Part shown: positions 54,546-64,000 of the stretch, one piece after another
Numbering within the stretch: the stretch's first letter is position 1
How the letters are laid out: each line of letters opens with the position of its first letter
Source of the DNA: Thinopyrum elongatum
Taxonomy: Eukaryota; Streptophyta; Magnoliopsida; Poales; Poaceae
Reading direction: 5' to 3'
Length of the DNA: 64,000 nt
Assembly: GCA_011799875.1 (NCBI GenBank)
Contig: CM022301.1
Location: forward strand, 213,301,888-213,365,887
Position numbers and translations under genes: made by a program
The notes under the pieces: model-generated
Seen by the model: the letters and a program-made list of their open reading frames with translations, nothing else
Databases searched by the model: none
Told to the model about the DNA's origin: nothing

Positions 54546-55547
54546 CACCACTATCTTTGCTTTTATCTATTTTAGTTCGATCTTTAGTTTTCCTATGGTT
54601 TAGTTCAATAAAAGTTTAGTTCGATCCTTTCTTTTCGAGTGCTTGCTTAGTGATCTACCTATCTATGTAATCGTGTGCAAGTTATATAATAAAGTTTTGG
54701 TGTGAGTCTTTGCTTCTTTACTCTCATGTTACAATCAAATTAAAGAAATAAATAGATGAAAAAGATCATATGCTAAACTTATGGTAAGTAATGGCATCAC
54801 ATAAGGAAAAGTATAAGTGGTAAAATTTGTTGGAGATTGACAAACATAGCATTGGTCAATAATGCAACTCATGAAAGAATTAATAAGGGAAGAGAAGATT
54901 CACATGCAAATATACTATCTTGGACATCTTTTATGATTGTGAGCCCTCATTAATATTATATGTCAAAATTGTTGACGTTGGACAAGGAAGACAATGTAAT
55001 GAGTTATACTTGTTCATATCCACACAGAAGTTATATTGTTATAGATCCTTCAACATGTGGTGCTTGCCTAATATCTTTGCTAGCCAAAAATTCCGCACTA
55101 AGTAGAGATACTACTTGTGCATCCAAAAACCTTAAACCCAAATTCATGCCTTGAGAGTCCACCATACCTACCTATGGATTGAGTAAGATCCTTCAAGTAA
55201 GTTGTCGTCGGTGCAATAAGGCAATAACAATTGCTTCTAAAAGTGTTGGATCATTTAGTGTAAGAGAAAATTGAGCATTGTATGAACTTGTGATGACAAA
55301 GAATAAAAGCGATAGACTGCTTAATAAAGGTTGCTATCATAAGGGGCAATATAACGTGGTGTTCTTTTGCATTAAGGTGTTTGTCATACAAACAAAAAGT
55401 GCATGGCAACCTCTGCTTCCCTCTGTGAAGGGCCTATCTTTTACTTTTATGTATTTACTTTTATGTAAGAGTCAAAGTATTCTTCCCCATTCCTTTTATT
55501 TTCTCTTTTTGGCAAGCATCATGTGGTGAGAAAAGATCTAAGCACAT
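54546..55547 (+). other. 3' non-coding region of D
   Basis: 1 kb, no gene; collinear with A 18098-19090. Stops after AAGCACAT at the insertion point of E. Confidence 0.75.
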
Positions 55548-55813
55548 TGATACGTCTCCATCGTATCTATAATTTTTTATTGTTTCATGCCAATATTCTA
55601 CAAATTTCATATACTTATGGCAACTTTTTATACTATTTTTGGGACTAACATATTGATCCAGTGCCCAGTGCTAGTTCCTGTTTGTTGCATCTTTTTTTGT
55701 TTTGCAGAATATCCATACCAAACAAAGTACAAACGCGATAAAAACTTACAGAGATTTTTTTGGAATATATGTGATTTTTGGGAATTGGAATCAACGCGAG
55801 ACGATGCTCGAGG

Positions 55814-55873
55814 GGCCCACAAGCCCTGGAGGCGCGCCCCCTTCCCCAGGGCGCGGCCAGGAGGCTTGTGGCC
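55814..55873. repeat. GC-rich U3 hairpin, LTR E
   Basis: Arms 55814-55839 and 55849-55873, imperfect pairing with bulges (GGCCCACAAGCC / GGCTTGTGGCC outer stem). No clear TATA box follows in this LTR. Confidence 0.7.
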
Positions 55874-57094
55874 ACCCCGTAAGGCGGTTGGTGCCCTTCT
55901 TAGTCCGCAAGAAAGCTAATATCCGGATAAAAATCGTGTTAAAATTTCAGCCCAATTGGAGTTACGGATCTCCGGGAATTTAAGAAACGGCGAAAGGCCA
56001 GAATCTGGGAACGCAGAAACAGAAGGAAACAGAGAGAGAGATCAAATCTCGGAGGGGCTCCTGCCCCTCCGCCGCCATGGAGGCTATGGACCAGAGGGAA
56101 ACCCTCCCCCCATCTAGGGGGGAGGTCAACGAAGAAGAAGAAGGAGGGGGGCTCTCTCCCCCTCTCTCCCGGTGGCGCCGGAACGCCGCCGGGCAATCAT
56201 CGTGTGACGACGATCTACTCCAACAACTCCGTCATCTTCACCAACACCTCCATCACCTTCCCCCATCTATCTACAGCAGTCCACTCTCCCGCAACCCGCT
56301 GTACCCTTCACTTGAACATGGTGCTCTATGCTTCATATTATTATCCAATGATGTGTTGCCATCCTATGATGTCTGAGTAGATTTTTGTTGTCGTATCGGG
56401 TAATTGGTGAATTGCTATGATTGGTTTAATTTGCTTGTGGATATGTTGCTGTCCTTTGGTGCCCATCATATGAGCGCGCGTGTGGATCGCACCATAGGGT
56501 TAGTTGTATGTTGATAGGACTATGTATTGGAGGGCAAGGGTGACAGCAGCTTCAACCTAGCATAGAAATTGATGCATACGGGATTGAAGGGGGACCAATA
56601 TATCTTAATGCTATGGTTGGGTTTTACCTTAATGAACGTTAGTAGTTGCGGATGCTTGCTAATAGTTCCAATCATAAGTGCATAGAATTCTAAGTATGGG
56701 ATGACATGCTAGCAGTGGCCTCTCCCACATAAAATTTGCTATCGGTCTAGTAACGTAGTCAATTGCTTAGGGGAAATTCCGCAACTCCTACCACCACATT
56801 TCCACACTCGCTATACTAATTTAATTGTTTATTTATCTAAACAGTCCCTAGTTTTTATTTACATGCTCTTTATTATCTTGCAAACCTATCCTACAACACC
56901 TACAAAGTACTTCTAGTTTCATACTTGTTCTATGTAAAGCGAACATTAAGCGTGCATAGAGTTGTATCGGTGGTCGATAGAACTTGAAGGGAATACAACT
57001 CCTACCTTTAGCTCCTCATTGGGTTTGACACTCTTATTTATCGAGAAAGGCTACAACTGATCCCCTATACTTGTGGGTTATCAAGACCTTTTTC

Positions 57095-57112
57095 TGGCGC
57101 CGTTGCCGGGGA
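57095..57112 (+). promoter_or_regulatory. Primer-binding site of E
   Basis: TGGCGCCGTTGCCGGGGA, the unmutated Athila-type site, 11 bp after the LTR. Confidence 0.92.
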
Positions 57113-57207
57113 GCAATAGAGTGGGGTGAATATTCTCGTGTGTGCTTGTTTGCTTTATCACTAAGTAGTTTATATTTTCTGTTCTAAGTTGTTCTTTATC
57201 TTTAGTT

Positions 57208-57551
57208 ATGGATAGGGAACACGAAATACCAATAAAATTAGATGTACTTGCTACTCATGGAGATGGGGAACCTCCTAAAACCCTCGATGCTTGCTATGTG
57301 GAAAATATTAAACACTACTTTGATAATCCTGAGAAAACCCCGTTCAACTTGATAATGAGAGACACGTTGGATCAACGTGAATACTTTAGGGATTATCGCT
57401 TGACTCAAAAAGGGAAACTCTTATGAGATCAAATTATTATGTTGCATTGGTATGCTCAGAATTTATGCTTGAGATATGATTATACTTGTTGCTCTAGGAT
57501 GAAGGCTCCACACCTTCCCTTTTCATGTGAATTTAATGACAAAGGTCACTT
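57208..57551 (+). pseudogene. N-terminal fragment of the internal ORF of E
   Basis: Frame starting MDREHEIPIKLDVL, 72 residues to a TGA at 57426, with readable sequence continuing to about 57550, where LTR G begins. Position just after the PBS suggests gag, but no gag motif is seen in this short piece. Confidence 0.5.
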
Positions 57552-59434
57552 GGCCCAGCAGGCCACTAGGCCACCAGGCCGGCCCACCCGCACCCCCTCT
57601 ACTAACCCCCCCCAGCCACACCGAACCCTAACCCGATCCCCCTCCCCACTCTTCTCGCTCTCTCCCTCCTCCCATCTAGATCGAGGGGGGGAACACCCCC
57701 GACGCCGCCGGACCTCGTCGCCACGCCGCCCGTCGCTTCCCCGAGCCTCGCCGCTGTACCCCTGCAACGGGGGTGAGCCCCCTTCGACCTCCCTCTCGTT
57801 CCACGTCGATCGAACGCCGTCACCGCGCCCTCTCCGCCCCGCGCCCGAGCTCACGGCGAGCGCGTGCTCGCCGCAACCTGGCCGCGCGCCGTGCCCGCCC
57901 CGCTCTCACCGCACCCGCTGGCCCCTCGCCGTGCTCCGTGACGCCCGCGCCGCTCGCCCCGCACTGTAACTGCTGCGCACGCACGCGCCGCATCACCGCC
58001 ACCCCGCGCACGGCCCCGCCTCAGCTGCCGCCCTAGCTCGATCCCCCTCCCCACTCTTCTCGCTCTCTCCCTCCTCCCATCTGGATCGAGGGGGGGGAAC
58101 GCCCCCGACGCCACCGGACCTCATCGCCACGCCGCCCGTCGCTTCCCCGAGCCTCACCGTTGTACCCCTGCAACGGGGGTGAGCCCCCTTCGACCTCCCT
58201 CTCGTTCCACGTCGATCGAACACCGTCACCGCGCCCTCTCCGCCCCGCGCCCGAGCTCGCGGCGAGCGCGTGCTCGCCGCGCCCTGACCGCGCGCCGTGC
58301 CCGCCCCGCTCTCCCCGCACCCGCTGGCCCCTCGCTGTGCCCCGTGACGCCCGCGCCGCTCGCCCCGCACTGTAACTGTTACGCACGCACGCGCCGCATC
58401 ACCGCCACCCCGCGCACGGCCCCGCCTCAGCTGCCGCAGTCCACCGCTGCGCGCTGCCCCGTCCTCCTCGTCTCGGCCGCGTCCGGCTCGGCCTCTGGCC
58501 CGACCCCGCTGTGCTACCGCCGCTCGCGCGCGCTCGCCTGCGTGCGCCAGCCCGCGCATGGCCGCACCGTCTTCGCTCGCCCCCTTCTGCCAGCTGCAAC
58601 TGCTGCCAGCCGCGCCCGCCTTCGCCTTCGCACAGCCCCGCGCTGTTGCGCGCCCCTGACCGCTCCCTTGCCGCGCCCGCTCGCCGCCTCCCGCCGCTGG
58701 CCACCGCACCCGCTGGCCCTCGCTGTGGCACGCGCGCGCGCGCCCGTTGACTCTCTATAGTGGCCGCCTGGGCGACTGCCAGGTGGGGCCCAGCCCCTGT
58801 TTAAAACAAAATTGAAAGAAAAGTTAAAAATAAAATAAATAAATATAATTAATTAATTAACTTAATTAATTCTGTTTAATTAAACTAATTATCTAGTTAA
58901 CCTAATTAACAGTAATTAGTTTAGTTAATCCCTAATTAGCCTGACGTGACACTGACAGGTGGGACCCACTGGTCCTGACGTCACAGTGACGTCATGATGA
59001 CGTCACCGTTACTATTTCGGATAATGTTGATTTAATAAATTAATTAAATTCTAGAAATTGTTTAAATCTTTATAAATTCATATTAAATAATCCGTAACTC
59101 CGATGGAAAAACTTTGTACATGAAAGTTGCTCAGACCGACGAGACGAATTCGGATATGCGGTCCGTTCGTCCGTCACGCGTCCCTATCTATCCGAACATG
59201 GAACCGTCCCCCTCCGGATCGTCTGTCCGATAATTCCAAAGACCCGGGAAGTATCGTCAGATATTCTCCCGCTCCGTCTAATACGTGTAGTACTGTGTTA
59301 GACTACCCCTAGCACTGCGTATTGCCATGTCGTACATCGTGTTGCTCATGTTTGCTTAGTATTTACTGTTTCCTCCCCCTCTTCTCTCTCGTTAGACCCC
59401 GACGTCGTCCCCGAGAGCGACGCAGCGGGAGATT
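57552..59434 (+). mobile_element. LTR fragment G (TGTAACA-type family)
   Basis: Matches F 59933-61850 closely from GGCCCAGCAGGCCACTAGG to the GACGCAG block, then is interrupted by LTR F. The first roughly 500 bp of the LTR are missing. GC-rich core 57590-58780 with a 405 bp tandem unit; AT-rich 58800-59130. Confidence 0.85.
57634..58440 (+). repeat. 405 bp tandem repeat in G
   Basis: CGATCCCCCTCCCC recurs at 57634 and 58039 (period 405); both units carry the GGATCGAGGGGGG...CCGCCTCAGCTGCCG segment. Confidence 0.85.
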
Positions 59435-60012
59435 TGTAACACCCCATGTATTAAGCTACAATAATCACCCTTTTGATAATGCCATGTCATCATGATCAAC
59501 AGTGCTTAAACCTCATATGGATCATATCTTATTTCAAATTCAAATTCAAATGGAAACTAAACTAAAAGTGGGAAATAAAAGTTGCTCAAATCAGAAACTA
59601 AAATGTTCATTAAATGGCAAATATTCCAGAGACCATTCTAAGATTATAATCAACTTTACTAAATTCATTATGTGCCTCAAACAGCAACAAAACAGAGATA
59701 TTTAATCCAATTTCTTTTAATTAAAATTCAGTGAAATCATTTGTACACCAAATCAATTTTTAGCAGTGACTAATGTTGCACTATGAATTATGGACCAATT
59801 CCTATGTTTTACAAAAGTTCATAAGTGGCCTAACCTTTTTTTTTTTGCAAAACAGGAAAGAAATGAATAAAGAAAAAGAAAAACAAAAGAAAACAAAGAG
59901 GAAAGAAACACCCCCCCCCCCGATCGGGCCTCGGCCCAGCAGGCCACTAGGCCACCAGGCCGGCCCACCCGCACCCCCTCTACTAACCCCCCAGCCACAC
60001 CGAACCCTAACC

Positions 60013-60890
60013 CGATCCCCCTCCCCACTCTTCTCGCTTTCTCCCTCCTCCCATCTGGATCGAGGGGGGGAACGCCCCCGACGCCGCCGGACCTCGCCGC
60101 CACGCCGCCCGTCGCTTCCCCGAGCCTCGCCGCTGTACCCCTGCAACGGGGGTGAGCCCCCTTCGACCTCCCTCTCGTTCCATGTCGATCGAACGCCGTC
60201 ACCGCGCCCTCTCCGCCCCGCGCCCGAGCTCGCGGCAAGCGCGTGCTCGCCGCGCCCTGACCGCGCGCCGTGCCCGCCCCGCTCTCACCGCACCCGCTGG
60301 CCCCTCGCCGTGCCCCGTGATGCCCGCGCCGCTCGCCCTGCACTGTAACTGCTGCGCACGCACGCGCCGCATCACCGCCACCCCGCGCACGGCCCCGCCT
60401 CAGCTGCCGCCCTAACCCGATCCCCCTCCCCACTCTTCTCGCTCTCTCCCTCCTCCCATCTGGATCGAGGGGGGGGAACGCCCCCGACGCCCCCTCCCCA
60501 CTCTTCTCGCTCTCTCCCTCCTCCCATCTGGATCGAGGGGGGGAACGCCCCCGACGCCGCCGGACCTCGTCGCCACGCCGCCCGACGCTTCCCTGAGCCT
60601 CGCCGCTGTACCCCTGCAATGGGGGTGAGCCCCCTTCGACCTCCCTCTCGTTCCATGTCGATCGAACGCCATCACCGCGCCCTCTCCGCCCCGCGCCCGA
60701 GCTCGCGGCGAGCGCATGCTCGCCGCGCCCTGACCGCGCGCCGTGCCCGCCCCGCTCTCACCGCACCCGCTGGCCCCTCGCCGTGCCCCGTGATGCCCGC
60801 GCCGCTGGCCCCGAACTGTAACTGCTGCGCACGCACGCGCCGCATCACCGCCACCCCGCGCACGGCCCCGCCTCAGCTGCCGCAGTCCAC
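60013..60890 (+). repeat. 405 bp tandem repeat in F with an extra 66-72 bp partial copy
   Basis: CGATCCCCCTCCCC at 60013 and 60418 (period 405), plus a short extra repeat of the CCCCACTCTTCTCGCTC...GACGCC segment at about 60424-60560. Same organisation as in G. Confidence 0.85.
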
Positions 60891-62210
60891 CCCTGCGCGC
60901 TGCCCCGTCCTCCTCATCTCGGCCGCGTCCGGCTCGGCCTCCGGCCCGACCCCGCTGTGCTACCACCGCTCGCGCGCGCTCGCCCGCGTGCGCCAGCCCG
61001 CACATGGCCGCACCGTCCCCGCTCGCCCCGTTCTGCCTGCTGCAACTGCTGCCAGCCGCGCCCGCCTTCGCCTCCGCGCAGCGCCGCGCCGTCGCGTGCC
61101 CCTGACCGCTCCCTCGCCGCGCCCCCTCGCCGCCTCCCGCCGCTGGCCCTCGCTGTGGCACGCGCGCGCGCCCGTTGACCCGCTACAGTGGCCGCCTGGG
61201 CGACTGCCAGGTGGGGCCCAGCCCCTGTTTAAAACAAAATTGAAAGAAAAGTTTAAAATAAAATAAATAAATAAATCTAATTAATTAATTAATTCTGTTT
61301 AATTAAACTAATTATCTAGTTAACCTAATTAACAGTAATTAGTTTAGTTAATCCCTAATTAGCCTGACGTGACACTGACAGGTGGGACCCACTGGTCCTG
61401 ATGTCACAGTGACGTCATGATGACGTCACCGTTACTGTTTTGGATAATGTTGATTTAATAAATTAATTAAATTCCAGAAATTATTTAAATCTTTATAAAT
61501 TCATATTAAATAATCCGTAACTCCGATGGAAAAACTTTGTACATGAAAGTTGCTCAGAACGACGAGACGAATTCGGATATGCGGTCCGTTCATCCGTCAC
61601 ACGTCCCTATCTATCCGAACATGGAACCGTCCCCCTCCGGATCGTCTGTCCGATAATTCCAAAGACCCGGGAAATATCGTCAGATATTCTCCCGCTCCGT
61701 CTGATACGTGTAGTACTGCGTTAGACTACCCCTAGCACTGCGTATTGCCATGTCGTACATCGTGTTGCTCATGTTTGCTTAGTATTTACTGTTTCCTCCC
61801 CCTCTTCTCTCTCGTTAGACCCCGACGTCGTCCCCGAGACCGACGCAGCTCCGGAGACCGAAGACACCATTGACGACCTTGCCCTTGCCGCCGAGCAACC
61901 AGGCAAGCCCCCCCTTTTGATCATCCCGATATCGCCCATTCTATTTTCTCATGCTTGCATTAGAATTGCTGCTGCTACTGCTTTACCTATTCTAATGCAT
62001 AGCCTGTTTACTGTAACCTGCTGTTGATAATTACCTGCATATCCTAAACTGCTTAGTATAGGATGGGTAGAGACCTATCAGTGACGCCACTTATCCAGAC
62101 TGCCCCGCTGGATAATCCGAAGAGCCGATCAACGGGATTGAAGACCAGGCCCCGGCACCGCACCTCACCCCCTTAGTTGTAACGACACTACATCGTTACC
62201 ACCGAGTGCC

Positions 62211-62413
62211 GAGGGTGATACCTCGTGTAGCACTTCTTATGTTAACTCTGTAGAGTAGCTATTCGGTCGTGGTCATCGAGGGTGATTCCTCCTTCACCAC
62301 TTCCGGTAACGATGCTGTCGTGCAACACATCAAGTGTGAACCCATCGAGGGTGATTCCTCCGAGTTCACCTTGACGGATACATCGAGTGGGAATTCAATG
62401 AGGGTGATACCTC
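62211..62413 (+). repeat. Four-copy GAGGGTGATTCCTC palindrome in LTR F
   Basis: Copies start at 62211, 62278, 62347 and 62400 (spacings 67, 69, 53); each can form a GAGG/CCTC stem with a 6 nt loop. Equivalent to J 37178-37380. Confidence 0.82.
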
Positions 62414-63914
62414 GGATTCCCCTGATGTTATAGACACACGGATACTTGGACTTTACACTGTTACTTGGATAGGCGGGTCGACCCTGAGGGGTACCCGCGT
62501 GCGCCTGAGAGGAGAGTGTTGTGAAGATGGGTGCCTGTGTGGTGCCCGAGTGAGAATACGAGGCGTGGCCGGGCATTCTTGGCCCTTGCCGCAAGTCCTC
62601 GAGACGGGGCGACGGGGTCACATCTTTCGTGAGTCTCTGCTTGTTACCGCAAGCCCAAGGTACTAACGATTTGGATATTTGATCCGAGCAGGCCTCTGGC
62701 CTGATAGCACTAACCATCACGTGGGCATAGTATGGGCGTTCTGCATCGTATGCATCAGCCGAAAGCTCTGTCAGATGTCCAGTTCAGCAGTGCGGCATGG
62801 AGTGATTGGCGCCATTCCCGACAGAGGTGGTGCTTGGATCTGAGCCATGTGAGCAACGACCCGGAGGGCGAGGGGCGATGGCCCAAGACCCCCATGCGCT
62901 TAGGATGTAGACCGGCGGGGACCTCTCTGCTGAGCTCTAGGTAGGGTTGCGATGTGTCGTTTGGCCGAGGCCGGGCATGACCCAGGAAAGTGTGTCCGGC
63001 CGGAGTTAACCGAGCGTGTTGGGTAAGTTGGTGCACCCCTGCAGGGAAGAAAACTTCTATCGATAGCCTGTCCTACGGTAAAGGACACTCGGAGTTGTAT
63101 CCTGATTGATACAATTTTAGAACTGGATACTTGGATATATGGCTCTGGGATTGCTTCTCGCAGGGAGTCGAGAAGGGATCTCAGGACGAGGTTGATGACT
63201 GTATGGCTCTGGGATTGCTTTCTCGCTGGGAGTCGAGAAAGGATCTCTGGGTGAGGTTGAGACTTAATGATACTGCTACATTATATGGTACTGTCTACAC
63301 TCTTCTAATGCTGCAAGACCTCTGAAGATGCTAGTCTTCGATAGGACTAGGCCTCCTCTCTATTCTGGCATTTCTGCAGCCCAGTCCACATATACAGCCT
63401 CCCCTTGAAAATGTTGCATATGTAGTGTAGATCCTTGCTTGCTGAGTACTTCTAAGTACTCACGGTTGCTTTGTTTTCCTTTTCTCCCCATATCAGTTTG
63501 TCGTGACCAGAGGACGGAGCCCCCTGAGACAGATGCCCCGTCGATCGACTACTACTACCACCCCGAGGATGGATACTACTACGAGTTGACTGACGACCAG
63601 GAGTAGGATCAGAGGGTCCCAGGCAGGAGGCCTATGCCTTTCGATCGTAGTGTTTTATTTTGCCCCGCCTTTCTAAAGGCCTTTCTGTTTCTCTTTTAAT
63701 ATCTGTACTCAGATATCTGATGCTTCCACTGACGCTTGTATGTCATCGAGCTATGTATTCGAGCCCTCGAGGCCCCTGGCTTGTACTATAAAGCTTGTAG
63801 GACTTTATTTATGTTTTAGAGTTGTGTTGTGATATCTTCCCGTGAGTCCTTAGGCTTGATCATGTGCATTTGCGTGTATGATTAGTGCATGATTAAGCCG
63901 GGGGCGTCACAAGT

Positions 63915-63926
63915 TGGTATCAGAGC
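63915..63926 (+). promoter_or_regulatory. Primer-binding site of F
   Basis: TGGTATCAGAGC 3 bp after the LTR end; initiator Met-tRNA type, as in K. Confidence 0.88.
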
Positions 63927-64000
63927 CGACTGCCTCTAGGAATCTCCCTTTCCAACTCCTTGGCCGAAGTTGAGTCTAGTGAACCGAAAAACTAATTTAC
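63927..64000 (+). other. Start of the internal domain of F
   Basis: Leader sequence only; no ORF is established before the window ends. Confidence 0.6.

Larger units (their letters stand above)
47419..55547 (+). mobile_element. Element D, Athila-like Gypsy retrotransposon with ORF3 (5' LTR and internal domain)
   Basis: 5' LTR 47419-48923, PBS, gag (49016-50185), protease-RT-RNase H (50186-52487), integrase (52488-53664), ORF3 (54056-54478) and a 3' non-coding region cut by element E at 55548. Gene order is Gypsy (integrase last). D is inserted in C after GGAGG; its 3' LTR is beyond the window. It carries several disabling mutations but the internal domain is full length. Confidence 0.92.
55548..57551 (+). 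mobile_element. Element E, 5' LTR and start of the internal domain
   Basis: LTR 55548-57083 (1536 bp, TGATACGTCTCCATCG start, ...GTTATCA end), canonical PBS, then a partial ORF. Inserted in D; cut on the right by LTR G at 57552. Its LTR end matches remnant E' (21048-21238). Confidence 0.88.
59435..63911 (+). mobile_element. LTR F, complete 5' LTR (about 4.5 kb)
   Basis: Starts TGTAACACCCC, ends ...GGGGCGTCACA before a TGGTATCAGAGC PBS. GC-rich core 59930-61200, AT-rich spacer 61210-61540, then GAGGGTGATTCCTC repeats (62211-62413) and a 3' part shared with J. Inserted within G, a copy of its own family. The internal region and 3' LTR are beyond the window. Confidence 0.88.

Noticed and set aside
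57993..61266. Long GC-rich open frames on both strands (57993-58709 minus, 60412-61161 minus, 60619-61266 plus)
   Set aside because: They overlap on both strands in low-complexity Arg/Ala/Pro composition within LTRs G and F; high GC makes stops rare. No domain is seen.

Overview
The window is a dense nest of plant transposable elements with no convincing single-copy host gene. The element types suggest a large grass genome of the wheat tribe (Triticeae: wheat, Aegilops or barley): Athila-like Gypsy LTR retrotransposons with LTRs starting TGATACGTC and a PBS of the TGGCGCCGTTGCCGGGGA type, very long (about 4 kb) LTRs starting TGTAACA(C/T)CC with a TGGTATCAGAGC PBS, CACTA DNA transposons with TNP2 transposase, and an L1-like LINE. 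The species assignment is inference; letters A to N are local labels only.

Left half (1-21754), read as nested insertions. A minus-strand LTR fragment M (21239-21754) contains an LTR remnant E' (21048-21238). E' contains an Athila-like element A, of which the 3' part and 3' LTR are visible (17561-21047). A is split by CACTA transposon 1 (1-17560, left end outside the window). CACTA1 carries two degraded leftward genes, a TNP2-type transposase and a Ptta/En-Spm-like second gene. It is itself interrupted by a perfect solo LTR N (1735-5688, TSD CCCTC) and by a truncated long-LTR element K (10929 to about 17385).

Right half (21755-64000). A LINE (21755-24966, minus) is interrupted by non-autonomous element C, whose 5' LTR starts at 24967. 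C's LTR is split by complete element B (25611-33586, TSD TGTTT, gag-protease only). C's internal ORF is split by CACTA2 (34990-43850, TSD ATG), which carries an LTR J and two cargo ORFs. C's 3' region is split by element D (47419 onward), an Athila-like element with gag, protease, RT, RNase H, integrase and a third ORF. D is interrupted by element E (55548), E by an LTR copy G (57552-59434), and G by a same-family LTR F (59435-63911), whose internal region runs off the window.

Almost all element genes are broken by nonsense codons and frameshifts, so the region looks like inactive heterochromatin with successive insertion layers. The least explained signals are structural RNA- or DNA-level ones: (1) seven stem-loops with a shared CTTCACTTA loop and co-varying stems in elements B and C; (2) a 22-33 bp GC-rich hairpin just upstream of the TATA box in several LTR families, repeated inside D before its third ORF; (3) repeated polypurine-tract-like hairpins; (4) a large near-perfect hairpin in CACTA1; (5) cargo ORFs in CACTA2.
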